Part shown: piece by piece, positions 32,507 to 42,850 of the stretch
How positions within the stretch are numbered: the first letter of the stretch is position 1
Layout: each line of letters opens with the position of its first letter
Source: Microbacterium proteolyticum
GTDB taxonomy: Bacteria; Actinomycetota; Actinomycetes; Actinomycetales; Microbacteriaceae
Assembly: GCF_014192415.1 (NCBI RefSeq)
Contig: NZ_JACHXY010000003.1
Coordinates: forward strand, 370,227-434,226
DNA length: 64,000 nucleotides
Reading direction: 5' to 3'
The notes under the pieces: generated by a model
What the model saw: the letters and a program-made list of their open reading frames with translations, nothing else
What the model was told of the DNA's origin: nothing
The model's database searches: none
Position numbers and translations under genes: made by a program

Positions 32507-35500
32507 TACCAACCCCATCCTGCTTGCGCACTACAACCCGCCTTGGCTCCCCCCGAGAAACCACCGCCGTAATAAAATAACGGGCCGCTCTGCTGGATAC
32601 CGCCTTCTACGTACAAACCGATCGGTCCAGTCGTCAACGTACAACTCCCTCCCGCGAATAATCCACTTGCACTCTCGCTTGATGCACCCGCGCTCAAAGA
32701 AAAGCCGAGCTCGAGTCCGGCGCCGAGCGAGAGACGGCCGTGCCCATCGTGGTCAAGCGAGCCGTTCAGACAGACTCCTGCGCACGCCGAGAAACCTGCG
32801 CCTACAGCGCCGCCTCGGGACCAGTTCGCGGAAAGCAGTTCTCCGTCCAAGTGCCGGACCCTCGGCGTCGCGCGCGGCGGTACAGGTTGGCTGCGAGCCG
32901 CGATCCGCAAAGACGTGGGCCTCGACGGAACAAAGATCTCGCTACGCGTCTTGCGCCTCACATCCGCACGCCCCGAGGAATTCATGTACCCGACGTAGCC
33001 CTTCGAGATCCATCGTTCGAGAGAATCCGCCGACATCTTGCCGCTCAGGTCGTTCTTCCCCACTGGGTCGGTGGGCCAGACATAGTCGTTGTCGACGCCA
33101 CCCTCGACCGGGTCGACCTGCAGGAACCGACCCAACGCCGGAACATGCAGGCGGGCGCCCATCTCGATCACCAGCGCCGACTCCAAAGCCTCGGTCAGCT
33201 TCTGCGCCCCCTGATGCCAGCCCGTCGTGCCGTTCACCGCACCGGACTCATTCGCCGCGCCCGTCCCCAACGCGAACGTCGACATGTCCAACGGCTGACC
33301 GAACGGGTCGTACAGCTGCACACCCGATGAACCGGAACCGTCCCCGGTGGTGAGGGTGTGTCCCTGCAGCGACGGGTACGACCACGACGCTGACCCCGAC
33401 GCGGGAACGTCCACCGTCACCCCACCCGGCAGTGACAAGAACACGGTGACGTCGTCCCCGGAGAGGACCGCCCACGGGCTGTCACCCGCACCGGCATACA
33501 CGTACCGCGTCGTCACCTTCGGGGCATCCCCCGCCGGGTCTACCGACCGCGACACCACGCGGCCGGAGGCGTCCCACACCACAGACACCTTCGAACCGGC
33601 ATAGGTGCGTGTCCCGACGTGACGGTTCTCGGCGTCGTAGGAGAACAGCAGGTCGGACAACCGCGTCGTGTTGCCGCGCACGTCGTACGTGATCTCATCG
33701 GCACCGAAGCCATCGGCAACATGCGACGCACCGGGCGCCGGACCCCAGACGTTGTTCGACAGCAACCGATCCGCCCAGTCATAGCAATACTCCGCCGTCA
33801 TCACACTCGCCTGGGACGCACCCGGCGCTGTGTACGCATCGACGTATCGCGTGCGGTTCCCCGACGCTCCGGCCGCCGTATTCGGACCGCACCCACCCGA
33901 CGACGCGAACTCGTACGACAACTCGTGACCCGGGATCTTCGCCGACACCAACCGCCCCGCCGCGTCATACCCGTACCTCGAGTCGAACGACCGGTCACCC
34001 TGCCGCACGCGCTCGCGCACGATCCGCCCCGCATCCGACCGTGAAAGCTCATCGGTGATCGACGCCGCCGACGGGAAAGACCACGTCTGCGCCCTGATCG
34101 TGCCCCGCCGGTCGTCCCACGTCGCGGCCAACGCCGACCCACCCAGATACGACACCTGAGCAATCCGCTGCTTCGCATCGAATGTCGATGCCGCGTAGAC
34201 CTGCCCGTCGAAGGTCACCGTGGTCGTCTTGCCGTCGCGGTCGTAGGCGAAAGCCGTCGTCGACGACGGCACGCCGGGGCCGGCGGTCATCACCCGCAGG
34301 ACACGACCGGTGAGCGATTCGTACACCGGCGTCGTGACGACACCCCACACGTCGGTGTACGACTCGACCCGACCCAGCAGGTCGGTCTTCGTCGTCGTCG
34401 CCGACGTCAGCGACCCGGGCACGGGGGTCCCGGTCACCGTGACCGAGAGTCCCGTGGGAGTCGTCGTGTATGTGGTGGTCACCGTATCCGTCGCGACTCC
34501 CGCACCTCCGACCGAGACCTCCCTGACGGTGCGCCCGCGCGCGTCGACCGTCGCGCAGGACCACCCCTCGTCGCCGGTGACCCGGGTGCCCACGGCGCGA
34601 CCCATCACGTCATAGACATATGACGTGACGATCGCCGTTCCACTTTCGGGCATTGGTCCTGTCGACGACTTCAGCATCCCGAACTGGCGCGTTCCGGCCG
34701 GCACCCGACACGTGTCTTCGGCCAGCTGCTCCGCGTCGCCGTAGTACGCGCGTGTGGTGCTCTTGACATCCTTAGTCGAACCGGATGCCGCCGCGGCGGG
34801 CAGCGCCTTCGACTTCTGCCGGAGCCACCCCGGCCCGTTCAGCTGCTCGAAGGTCGCCGTGCTCTGCAGCCCCAGACCGCCCGGATCGACGGTCACGGCC
34901 GACACCTGCCCGACGATCGGGTCCGAGTATGTCGTCTCCGACACCATGGAGGGAGCCGAAGCGCCCAAGACCCTGGTTGAATCCTCGACCGTGGAACGGG
35001 TGACCAGACCGTAGTCGGGCCTCAGCTGAGCACCGGGGACAACCTGGAAGTCGCCCGCTCCGGGGAGCTTCCACTGCAGATCGACGCGTGCTCCGCCGAG
35101 GTTTTCGTAATACTCCACGCGGATACGTCGAACGTCGCCGGCGGCCACCTGGAACACCGGACTGTCCGCGGGGGTAGGCCCCTGATCGACCCACCGATCT
35201 ATGAGCAGGACATCGTCGAGCCAGACGCGGGTGCCGTCGTCGCTCATCGTGCGCAGCTGGTAAGAGCCCGCTATGGGGAAGGTGATGAGTCCCGTGGCAC
35301 GGAGGGAGAACTCGTCGCTGGAGACGACGCCGGGAACGGGCGACCCCCCTCCCCAGTCCTTCTCGAAGGCCCCGTCAGCACCGCCCACACCCAGCGCGTA
35401 CGCCTCGGGCTTACCCGACAATCTTCGCGTCTTGCTGTAGTAGGCGACCTGAAGTCCGCGGAAGCCCTCGTCGTACACGGTGCTCGATTTCGCCGGTGTG

Positions 35501-38500
35501 ACGCCGCAGCCGAACGCCACGCTCGCGTCGCGCACGGGGCGCCGGTCGGATGTGAAGCACCCCGCGGGGGCGGGGGCGTACGCCTCGACCGGACGATCGA
35601 GGGCGTCGTACACCCGCGTGGACGTCAGACCCGCCGTATCGATCGCCGACAGCACCAGATCCTTCGACGGATGCCACTGCTGCGAGCTCGTCACCCCGAG
35701 CGCGCTCGTCAACGACGTCGAACGCCACGCACCGTCGTACGAGACCGTCTGCGAGACGCCCTCGAGCCCCGCGATGGAGACCGTCGTCTTGCCGTCGAGG
35801 TAGGCGTACGTGCGTGAGGGGCGCTCGGCTTGTGTCACCCCGTCGGGCGCCGGAAGCGTGATCGTCTTCGCGCGCGCACCCTCATACGCGATGCGCGTCG
35901 ATGCCGGATCGTCGCCGGAGTCGGTGACGGGAACGGGGATGCTGTCGTTGGCCGTGGCATCCCGGATCTGTGTCAGCAAACCACCCGCGCTGTCATAGCC
36001 GAACAGCGTGAGCTCGTCGCCCGGGTCGAGGATCGCCGCGAGCTGCCCGTCGACGTTGTAGAACAGCCGCGACTCCGAGCCGTCGGGGTACGAGATGCGG
36101 CACAGCATGTCGACCGGCGCCTTCGCGTAGCCCGCACCCGATCGCTCAGGGCACGACGAGCGGTCACCGTTCTGATACCCGAAGACAACTTTGCGCGTGT
36201 ACTGGTCGCCGCTCTGGGACACGGGATCGACGACCTCGGCGGTCACCCCGTTCGCGTTCAGAATGCTCTGCGGCGCGGCAGCCTTCCGAACGTCTTCGGG
36301 AGGGGTCGCGGATGCCACGCGCCCCTCCTTGGTGAAGTGATAAACCTTCCCATCCTCGTCGGTGAAGACCACCCACCCGTTGCCGTCGAGGGAGAGTACC
36401 CCGAATTCCCCGCTCGGCGCCGTGTAACCGCCGGTCGCGACCTTCGTGTACGTGTGCGCCTTGCCGGTGGTGTCGGTGAGGACGACGGAGGCGTCGGTGA
36501 CCTGCGCGGAAACCCACGTCGCGGCCGTTCCCGACAACGGCACCGAGGCACCCCACCCCTGCGGGAGCGTCGAAACGCGCTTGGTGAACCAGTCCGGCTG
36601 GACGTCAACCCGCGTGGGGGCCGAGGCGCCGTCGGGGATGTACTCGATCCACAACGCGACGTAGGCATCACCGGTTGCTTCGTAGTACTCCACCTGAATC
36701 GGCTTCGCCCCTCCGGCGCCGGTGACCGTCGACGCCGCCGCCGTCACCCATCCCCCTCCCTGCCACTTCTCGACCAGTTTCTGACCGTCGTACGTGACGC
36801 GGATCCCGTCATCGTGGGTCGCGCCCAAACGCAGGGGCTTGCCGACAAGGCTCGGCGGCAACGTGAGGAACCCCGACCAGCGCGCCAAGAAATGATCAGT
36901 GGGCAGCGCGTCCGCAGGCGCGCCCGTCCCCCATCGAAAGGACACCGCCGGATCGGTGCGGACCATCGCCGCCGTCTTGTTCTCGAAGGTGTACCCGCTC
37001 GGGGAGGTGGGCGCCGCACCTGCGACACGGGCATCGAAGTACTCGCCGGTCAGTCCCCGATTCGCGCCCGCGACCTCCTGCGAGTTGTAGGTGAACGACA
37101 TGCCCATCGCGCCGCCCAGCGTCGTCACCGTCGGCGAGGCGAAGGACACGTTGACGTTGCCGTTGGCTAAGTTCGTGGTCACCGGTCCCGCCGTGTCGTA
37201 GGGCGAGGGTCCCGATGACCCGAGACGAAGGTCGGTGCGGAGGCGCCGCACCCAGCCGTTCTCGGTGTTCGTGTCCTGACCGTCATTGGTCGTGACGGTC
37301 CAGGAGTAGACGCCGCCGTCTTGCAACGTGCCCGCGGGCACCGTCCACGCCGCCATGCCGTTCGCCGCCGTGATCCACCCCGAGGTGACGACAGCGCCGG
37401 AACGGGCGTCCTGCCCCGTGGCGATCTTAAACTTGTAGGTCATCGTGCCGCCGGTGCCGTCGGTGTCGGCGACGGCGCCCACCTGCAGCGTGGGCGTCAG
37501 CGTCGTGACGGTGGCAGGCGTCTCGGTCACCGCGCTCCCGGGCGCCGCCGTCCCGGCATCCGGAAGCGGCACGACGTTCGTCGTGAAGCTGTACACCGGC
37601 GACTGGCGGAACGTCGATTGACCCCACAGTCCATTGAGGTCGTCGACCAAGGAAGCGCGCCAGTAGTAGGTGGTGGCCGCTCGGAGGATGCCGGTGGGCA
37701 TGTCGTACTGACCGCTGCTGCTCCACCCGCGGGTAGCAACGAGATTCGTCATGTTCGGGTCCGTCGCGACCTCGATGGCGTACTGCTGGGGACGGCTTCC
37801 GGGATTGGTGGCCCCCAGAGCGAAGTGGGGCGCCAGAGACGCGCCTCTCGCGCCGTTCGACGGGATGCCGCCCCACACCGACGGGTACTCCCACGACTCG
37901 ATCCACATGTCTGCCTGGACGCGCTTGAAGGAGTATGAGGGTCCTTCCCACCCCCCGATCATGAACGCCGGACGATCACCGCTTCGCAGCTGGCTCGCGA
38001 GCCGGGCAGCGACGCCGTCGCCCTCCGTGTCGGCCCATCCACTGTCGATCGTGTAGTTCGCGAGGTGCGGGCCCATTCCGTTGTAGCTGAAGCCCATGGC
38101 GTGCTGCACCCAGCCCGTCTGCCGGGACGTGGTGCCGTAGCCGTCGTAGCCCACTCCGATCTGCGCACCCGCGATGAAGCGCCCGGGGACGGAGCCGTAG
38201 TCGAAGGTCACGACCGATCGCCAGTACCGGTCGCCGGTGCTCTCCCGCGTGTTGCCGACGTACGTGAGCCCGGAACGGACGGTTCCGTCCGACTTGTACG
38301 CCGTCGTCCCGTTCGGCGTCATCACCGTCGGATCGATGCGCACGGGATACACCCGTACACGGTCGTGCAGCCACGTTCGATCGGCGCGCAGGCTGTACCG
38401 CCACGAACCGTCGGAGGCCTGCCGAAGCCCGACCCGCAGCGGGGTCTCGGCATCGGCGGACCGGCCATCGACACCGCTCGAATCGATCGCGACCGGCGTC

Positions 38501-39351
38501 GGGATCATCAACACGGCCGCACCGGCTTGGTCGTTGAAGATGACGGAGTCCGCCTCCCCGAGCGTCGGCGTGAGCGACCCCGCCTCGATGCGCCACGTCC
38601 AGGACGTCCGCCATTCGGGGGCGGTATCCAGGACCAACGATTCCTTCACCCCGCCCGGCTCGACGCGATACTCGAGGTCAGCGCTGCCCGAGACGTCGCG
38701 GTAGGTCAGCTGCTCCCAGTCGTCCCACCACCAGAAGGGCGCCGCCACGTCGCCCGGCTCAGCGCCGATAAGCGAGAACGACACGTCGTGCCCCTCTCGA
38801 GAGACGGTCACCGCGGGGGCCTCGTCGCTTCCCCCGCGGAACACGGGTTTCAGCGGGTGATCGGCGACCGTCCAGTCGTCGTTGCGGCGAGACACCGACG
38901 TATTCACATCGACCCAGTCGCCGTCATCGTTGCGCGCGCGGGTGGGATCCGTCGTCAGGTGCGTGACGGTTCCCCCCGACGGACCGCGGTACTGCGCAGA
39001 GTCCTCGGACTCGGCGACGACCTCCATGCCGGACGCCGGGACGGAGCGCTTCTCCCACTCGGCGACGGCAGACGTTCTCTCGGGCGGCGTCACGGGTGCA
39101 ACGGGCTGCGGGGCTTCGACGGTCTCGGCGACCGGGGAGGGAATGTCGAACGCTCCCTCGGGAAGCTTCGGCTGCGCATCGGGTTCGTCGGTGGACGGGA
39201 GCGCCGGGGCATCGTCGGCGGTAGCGACCGGGGTATCGACCGAGGGTGTCGCCGCGCGCGCGGCGTCTGCCGGTACGCCCGCGCCGATGAGGAGGGCGAT
39301 CGTCGCAACGATCGACACGAGCGAGAGACGAGGAAGAGAAGGCACGGGCAA
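32506..39351 (-). CDS. Secreted Rhs/YD-repeat polymorphic toxin (WapA-like)
   Basis: A 2281-residue exported protein. In order: a Sec signal (residues 1-33), a disordered Pro/Ala-rich stretch, a DNRLRE-type region (~350-480), beta-sandwich segments, a first PA14 domain (~765-905), YD/RHS repeats, a second PA14 domain (~1298-1430), more YD repeats, the RHS core end (YDPFGQPLD ~2014 to GKNDLSGK ~2104), and a variable tip of ~175 residues. The repeats form the cocoon that encloses the tip; the two PA14 domains may bind surface sugars. The tip is Gly-rich with CAGVC and ends [10 protein letters not shown]; its activity is not recognised, but the coupled membrane immunity protein suggests a membrane target. 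The start is TTG 39351, or GTG 39345, which has GGGGG six bases before it. Confidence 0.93.
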   Translation of the reverse strand: MPVPSLPRLSLVSIVATIALLIGAGVPADAARAATPSVDTPVATADDAPALPSTDEPDAQPKLPEGAFDIPSPVAETVEAPQPVAPVTPPERTSAVAEWEKRSVPASGMEVVAESEDSAQYRGPSGGTVTHLTTDPTRARNDDGDWVDVNTSVSRRNDDWTVADHPLKPVFRGGSDEAPAVTVSREGHDVSFSLIGAEPGDVAAPFWWWDDWEQLTYRDVSGSADLEYRVEPGGVKESLVLDTAPEWRTSWTWRIEAGSLTPTLGEADSVIFNDQAGAAVLMIPTPVAIDSSGVDGRSADAETPLRVGLRQASDGSWRYSLRADRTWLHDRVRVYPVRIDPTVMTPNGTTAYKSDGTVRSGLTYVGNTRESTGDRYWRSVVTFDYGSVPGRFIAGAQIGVGYDGYGTTSRQTGWVQHAMGFSYNGMGPHLANYTIDSGWADTEGDGVAARLASQLRSGDRPAFMIGGWEGPSYSFKRVQADMWIESWEYPSVWGGIPSNGARGASLAPHFALGATNPGSRPQQYAIEVATDPNMTNLVATRGWSSSGQYDMPTGILRAATTYYWRASLVDDLNGLWGQSTFRQSPVYSFTTNVVPLPDAGTAAPGSAVTETPATVTTLTPTLQVGAVADTDGTGGTMTYKFKIATGQDARSGAVVTSGWITAANGMAAWTVPAGTLQDGGVYSWTVTTNDGQDTNTENGWVRRLRTDLRLGSSGPSPYDTAGPVTTNLANGNVNVSFASPTVTTLGGAMGMSFTYNSQEVAGANRGLTGEYFDARVAGAAPTSPSGYTFENKTAAMVRTDPAVSFRWGTGAPADALPTDHFLARWSGFLTLPPSLVGKPLRLGATHDDGIRVTYDGQKLVEKWQGGGWVTAAASTVTGAGGAKPIQVEYYEATGDAYVALWIEYIPDGASAPTRVDVQPDWFTKRVSTLPQGWGASVPLSGTAATWVSAQVTDASVVLTDTTGKAHTYTKVATGGYTAPSGEFGVLSLDGNGWVVFTDEDGKVYHFTKEGRVASATPPEDVRKAAAPQSILNANGVTAEVVDPVSQSGDQYTRKVVFGYQNGDRSSCPERSGAGYAKAPVDMLCRISYPDGSESRLFYNVDGQLAAILDPGDELTLFGYDSAGGLLTQIRDATANDSIPVPVTDSGDDPASTRIAYEGARAKTITLPAPDGVTQAERPSRTYAYLDGKTTVSIAGLEGVSQTVSYDGAWRSTSLTSALGVTSSQQWHPSKDLVLSAIDTAGLTSTRVYDALDRPVEAYAPAPAGCFTSDRRPVRDASVAFGCGVTPAKSSTVYDEGFRGLQVAYYSKTRRLSGKPEAYALGVGGADGAFEKDWGGGSPVPGVVSSDEFSLRATGLITFPIAGSYQLRTMSDDGTRVWLDDVLLIDRWVDQGPTPADSPVFQVAAGDVRRIRVEYYENLGGARVDLQWKLPGAGDFQVVPGAQLRPDYGLVTRSTVEDSTRVLGASAPSMVSETTYSDPIVGQVSAVTVDPGGLGLQSTATFEQLNGPGWLRQKSKALPAAAASGSTKDVKSTTRAYYGDAEQLAEDTCRVPAGTRQFGMLKSSTGPMPESGTAIVTSYVYDVMGRAVGTRVTGDEGWSCATVDARGRTVREVSVGGAGVATDTVTTTYTTTPTGLSVTVTGTPVPGSLTSATTTKTDLLGRVESYTDVWGVVTTPVYESLTGRVLRVMTAGPGVPSSTTAFAYDRDGKTTTVTFDGQVYAASTFDAKQRIAQVSYLGGSALAATWDDRRGTIRAQTWSFPSAASITDELSRSDAGRIVRERVRQGDRSFDSRYGYDAAGRLVSAKIPGHELSYEFASSGGCGPNTAAGASGNRTRYVDAYTAPGASQASVMTAEYCYDWADRLLSNNVWGPAPGASHVADGFGADEITYDVRGNTTRLSDLLFSYDAENRHVGTRTYAGSKVSVVWDASGRVVSRSVDPAGDAPKVTTRYVYAGAGDSPWAVLSGDDVTVFLSLPGGVTVDVPASGSASWSYPSLQGHTLTTGDGSGSSGVQLYDPFGQPLDMSTFALGTGAANESGAVNGTTGWHQGAQKLTEALESALVIEMGARLHVPALGRFLQVDPVEGGVDNDYVWPTDPVGKNDLSGKMSADSLERWISKGYVGYMNSSGRADVRRKTRSEIFVPSRPTSLRIAARSQPVPPRATPRVRHLDGELLSANWSRGGAVGAGFSACAGVCLNGSLDHDGHGRLSLGAGLELGFSLSAGASSESASGLFAGGSCTLTTGPIGLYVEGGIQQSGPLFYYGGGFSGGAKAGCSAQAGWGW

Positions 39352-39655
39352 CCCCCGGAGGGCCGCCGGCGTGGCGGTCGACGTCGCCTGAATTCAGACA
39401 ACGCCGATCGTGCGCATAGCGTTCGTCCAGGAATTGTCGATCCCCCGGAATGACGCGGACCACGTCAGCCGAATTCACCCGCGACTCATCCGGATCCGGA
39501 TCCACGGCTCTCGCTCGTCAGACGACCGCCGCCGGGTCCGTCGTAGGCAGCGCGCAGGTGAAGGCGCGGAGGCCGCCACGATCGATTGCGCTCGACCCAC
39601 ACGACGGCACCACCGGAGCGGCCGGCGCCCGGTTGCCCACCGTCGCGAGTGGGAT
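39352..39655. other. Intergenic region upstream of the Rhs gene
   Basis: 304 bases with no supported gene. It holds a perfect 10-bp palindrome CTGAATTCAG (39388-39397) about 37 bases before the TTG start, a second GAATTC near 39472, and a CCGGATCCGGATCC direct repeat near 39499-39512. The regulator acting here is unknown; no convincing -35/-10 pair was found. Confidence 0.5.
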
Positions 39656-40213
39656 CTATCCGACGGAACGGGCGGGCCTACCGCGGCGCGGGCGGTCCTC
39701 GGACAACGCGAACGGGGTCGCCCCGGCGGCGAGCACCGCCACCTCGTCGAGCCACCGCAGGTCGGCCTCGAGCCGCGCGCGCCGGGCCGCGCGCACGATC
39801 GCCGCGGGCACGGCATCCGCGTCCCTTTCCTCCGACGCAGCCTCGGCCTCGGCGAGCGCCGCGCGGACCGCCGCACGCTGGGCGGACAGGATGCCGCCGA
39901 TGTCGGCGCCCGGCAGCGTCACCGCCAGGGCGATCTTCAGCGCCACGTCGTCGCGTCCCTCGGCGAGCGAGGCGGTGGAAAGCCACGCGCGGACCTCGGC
40001 GCGCCCGGCCTCGGTGGGCTCCCAGAGCACGCGCGCCTCGTCGTCCACGCCGGCGCCGGTCACCAGTCCATCGCGCTCGAGCCGCTCGAGCGTCGTGTAC
40101 ACCTGCCCGACGTTGACCCGCGCGCCGGTGCGCCGTTCGTACTCGGCGCGCAGCTGCGAGCCGTAGCAGGCGCCGCGATCAAGGATCGCGAGCAGGCTCT
40201 GACGAACGGACAC
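39656..40213 (-). CDS. PadR family transcriptional regulator
   Basis: A 185-residue regulator. The N-terminal winged helix (SVRQSLLAILDRGACYGSQLRAEYE...VNVGQVYTTLERLERDGLV) is the PadR signature; the C-terminal half is an alpha-helical dimerisation arm. GTG 40213 is set by AGGAGG six bases upstream. It is divergent from cydA, with 132 bases between them, and may regulate the cyd operon or itself. Confidence 0.93.
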   Translation of the reverse strand: MSVRQSLLAILDRGACYGSQLRAEYERRTGARVNVGQVYTTLERLERDGLVTGAGVDDEARVLWEPTEAGRAEVRAWLSTASLAEGRDDVALKIALAVTLPGADIGGILSAQRAAVRAALAEAEAASEERDADAVPAAIVRAARRARLEADLRWLDEVAVLAAGATPFALSEDRPRRGRPARSVG

Positions 40214-40304
40214 GGGCGCCTCCTGGCGGGTCAGAAATGACTTGCCGAGTATATCGTTCGACGCCGAGGGATCCCCCGACGCGCCGGGGAGCCCCGGCGT
40301 ACCA

Positions 40305-40319
40305 TGTGGTCTGACCACA
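40305..40319. promoter_or_regulatory. GntR/FadR-type palindrome upstream of cydA
   Basis: A perfect palindrome TGTGGTC-T-GACCACA with core TGGTCTGACCA, which fits the FadR-subfamily GntR consensus (TNGTNNNACNA). It lies 27 bases before cydA ATG, downstream of where a promoter would be, so a bound protein would block transcription. The adjacent PadR protein would normally prefer a different type of site. Confidence 0.55.
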
Positions 40320-40345
40320 CAATCCGGTTCGATCGGAGGCTCCTG

Positions 40346-41785
40346 ATGGAGTGGCTCGACCCCCTCGCCCTCGCCCGCTGGCAGTTCGGGTTGACGACGC
40401 TGTACCACTTCCTGTTCGTGCCCCTGACGCTGGGCATGTCGCTGATCGTGGCCGTGTTCCAGACCGTCTGGTACCGCACGGGAGACGTCCGGTGGCTGCA
40501 CATCACGCGCTTCTTCGGGAAGATCTTCCTCATCAACTTCGCCATGGGCGTGGTCACGGGGATCGTGCAAGAGTTCCAGTTCGGAATGAACTGGTCGGCG
40601 TACTCGCGCTTCGTCGGCGACGTCTTCGGCGCCCCCCTCGCCTTCGAGGGGCTGCTCGCGTTCTTCCTCGAAGCGACCTTCATCGGCCTGTGGATCTTCG
40701 GGTGGGACAAGCTCCCCCGTCTCGCCCACCTCGCGAGTATCTGGATGGCGTCGATCGGCGCCACCCTCTCGGCGTATTTCATCATCGCCGCCAACGCCTT
40801 CATGCAGAACCCGGTCGGCTACCAGATGTCGGCCGAGGGCCACCGCGCCGAACTCGTCGACTTCTGGGCCCTGCTCACCAACCCCGTCGCCCTCGCCGCC
40901 TTCCCGCACACGATCTTCGCCGGCTGGATGTTCGCCGCCATGATCGTCGTCGCCATCTCGGCCTGGCACCTGTCACGCGGACGCAACACCGACATGATGC
41001 GGAAGACCCTGCGCTTCGGCCTGTGGTCGACGGTGGTGTCGTTCGTGCTCGTCGCGATCGTGGGCGACCAGCTGAGCCTGGTCATGGTGGCCACCCAGCC
41101 GATGAAGATGGCCGCGGCCGAGGCGACCTTCAACACCGTCTGCGGAGCGGATGCCTCGTTCTCGATCTTCACGCTCGGAACCCCCGACGGCACGAGCGAG
41201 CTGTTCTCGATCCGGGTGCCGTTCCTGCTGAGTCTGCTGTCGACGCACTCGCTCGATGGATGCGTCGAGGGGATCAACGACCTCAACACCCTCTACAGCC
41301 AGCAGTTGTTCCCGCAGTTCGCCGACCAGGTGGACGGCAACTTCGCCCCCGTACTGTGGGTCACCTACTGGGCGTTCCGCTGGATGATCGCGCTCGGCGG
41401 CATCACGGCGCTGGTGTGCGTCGCGGGCCTGTGGGTCACGCGCAAGAAGGCGACGCGCCCCGTCGCACCGTGGATGTGGCGCGTGGCCATCTGGGCCGCT
41501 CCCCTGCCGATGCTCGCCAGCCTCGTCGGCTGGGTGTTCACCGAGATGGGTCGTCAGCCCTGGATCGTGTTCGGCCTCATGCTCACCGAAGACGGCGTCT
41601 CACCCAGCGTCCCCGGCTGGAGCGTGCTGATCTCGCTCGTGGCGTTCACCCTCGTGTACGCCAGCCTCGCCGTCGTGGAGTTCGGACTCATCAAGAAGTA
41701 CGCGCAGAAGGGCCCCGACCCGCTGCCGGACCCGGATGCCGAGCGCGACGACTCCATCGAGAACACCCCGACCACGGTCTACTAG
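40346..41785 (+). CDS. cydA: Cytochrome bd ubiquinol oxidase subunit I
   Basis: A 479-residue membrane subunit that binds hemes b558, b595 and d and reduces O2 with menaquinol. It begins MEWLDPLALARWQFGLTTLYHFLFVPLTLG with heme-ligand His21, and the GWVFTEMGRQPWIVFG block near the end is a family hallmark. The short Q-loop version fits actinobacteria. ATG 40346 follows GGAGG. It is the first gene of cydABDC. Confidence 0.97.
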   Translation: MEWLDPLALARWQFGLTTLYHFLFVPLTLGMSLIVAVFQTVWYRTGDVRWLHITRFFGKIFLINFAMGVVTGIVQEFQFGMNWSAYSRFVGDVFGAPLAFEGLLAFFLEATFIGLWIFGWDKLPRLAHLASIWMASIGATLSAYFIIAANAFMQNPVGYQMSAEGHRAELVDFWALLTNPVALAAFPHTIFAGWMFAAMIVVAISAWHLSRGRNTDMMRKTLRFGLWSTVVSFVLVAIVGDQLSLVMVATQPMKMAAAEATFNTVCGADASFSIFTLGTPDGTSELFSIRVPFLLSLLSTHSLDGCVEGINDLNTLYSQQLFPQFADQVDGNFAPVLWVTYWAFRWMIALGGITALVCVAGLWVTRKKATRPVAPWMWRVAIWAAPLPMLASLVGWVFTEMGRQPWIVFGLMLTEDGVSPSVPGWSVLISLVAFTLVYASLAVVEFGLIKKYAQKGPDPLPDPDAERDDSIENTPTTVY

Positions 41786-41794
41786 GAGCTCATC

Positions 41795-42820
41795 ATGGAT
41801 CTCGCGTACCTCTGGTTCTGGATCGTCGCCTTCCTCTTCGTCGGCTACTTCGTGCTCGACGGCTTCGACTTCGGTGTCGGCATGTCGATCCCCTTCCTCG
41901 GCAAGGACGACATCGCCCGCCGACAGATCATCAACACGATCGGCCCCGTGTGGGACCTGAACGAGACGTGGGTCATCGTCGCGGGAGCTGCGCTGTTCGC
42001 CTCGTTCCCCGAGTGGTACGCGACGCTCTTCAGCGGGTTCTACCTGCCGCTGCTGGTCATCCTGCTCGCGCTCATCGCCCGGGGCGTGTCGTTCGAGTAC
42101 CGGCACCAGCGCGACTCCGCGACGTGGAAGAGGTCGTTCGACCGGATGATCTTCTTCGGGTCGGCGCTTCCCGCGTTCCTCTGGGGCGTCGCCTTCGCGA
42201 ACATCGTGCAGGGAGTCCCCCTGGATGCCGATCACGAATACGTCGGCACCGTGCTGACGCTGCTGAACCCCTACGGCATCCTGGGCGGGCTGACGACGCT
42301 GACGCTGTTCTTCCTGCACGGGCTCTATTTCGTCGCGTTGAAGACCGACGGACAGGTGCGGACCGATGCGCGCCGCCTCGCGGGGCGCGCGGGTCTGGTG
42401 ACCATCGCTCTGGCGGCACTGTTCCTGGCGTGGACCGTCGCGAACGCCGCCGACGCCCCCCTGTTCTTGGGGGTCGTGGGCCTCTCGGCAATGGCCGCAC
42501 TCGCACTCATCGGTTCGTGGGTGGCGAACAGCCGCGACCGAGAGGGCACCGCGTTCGCGCTGGGAGCGGTGACCATCGTGGCGGCCGTGGCGGCGCTCTT
42601 CTTCGCCCTCTTCCCCTACGTCATGCCCTCGACCCTCGCCGAGGGCTCGAGCCTCACGATCGAGAACGCCTCGAGCACCGACTACACGCTGACGATCATG
42701 AGTTGGGCAGCGCTCATCTTCCTGCCGCTGATCCTGGCGTATCAGGGCTGGACCTACTGGGTGTTCCGCAAGCGGGTCACCCGCGCCCGTATCGAGAAGG
42801 CCGCGCTCGTCGCGCACTGA
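41795..42820 (+). CDS. cydB: Cytochrome bd ubiquinol oxidase subunit II
   Basis: A 341-residue membrane protein, partner of CydA. The N-terminal LWFWIVAFLFVGYFVLDGFDFGVGM and GPVWDLNETWVI blocks are the CydB signature. Eight or so helices as expected. It starts nine bases after the cydA stop with AGGAG between, so the two subunits are made together. Confidence 0.97.
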   Translation: MDLAYLWFWIVAFLFVGYFVLDGFDFGVGMSIPFLGKDDIARRQIINTIGPVWDLNETWVIVAGAALFASFPEWYATLFSGFYLPLLVILLALIARGVSFEYRHQRDSATWKRSFDRMIFFGSALPAFLWGVAFANIVQGVPLDADHEYVGTVLTLLNPYGILGGLTTLTLFFLHGLYFVALKTDGQVRTDARRLAGRAGLVTIALAALFLAWTVANAADAPLFLGVVGLSAMAALALIGSWVANSRDREGTAFALGAVTIVAAVAALFFALFPYVMPSTLAEGSSLTIENASSTDYTLTIMSWAALIFLPLILAYQGWTYWVFRKRVTRARIEKAALVAH

Positions 42821-42850
42821 CGGCCCGCTCCCTTCCCTGGACACCTCCCC

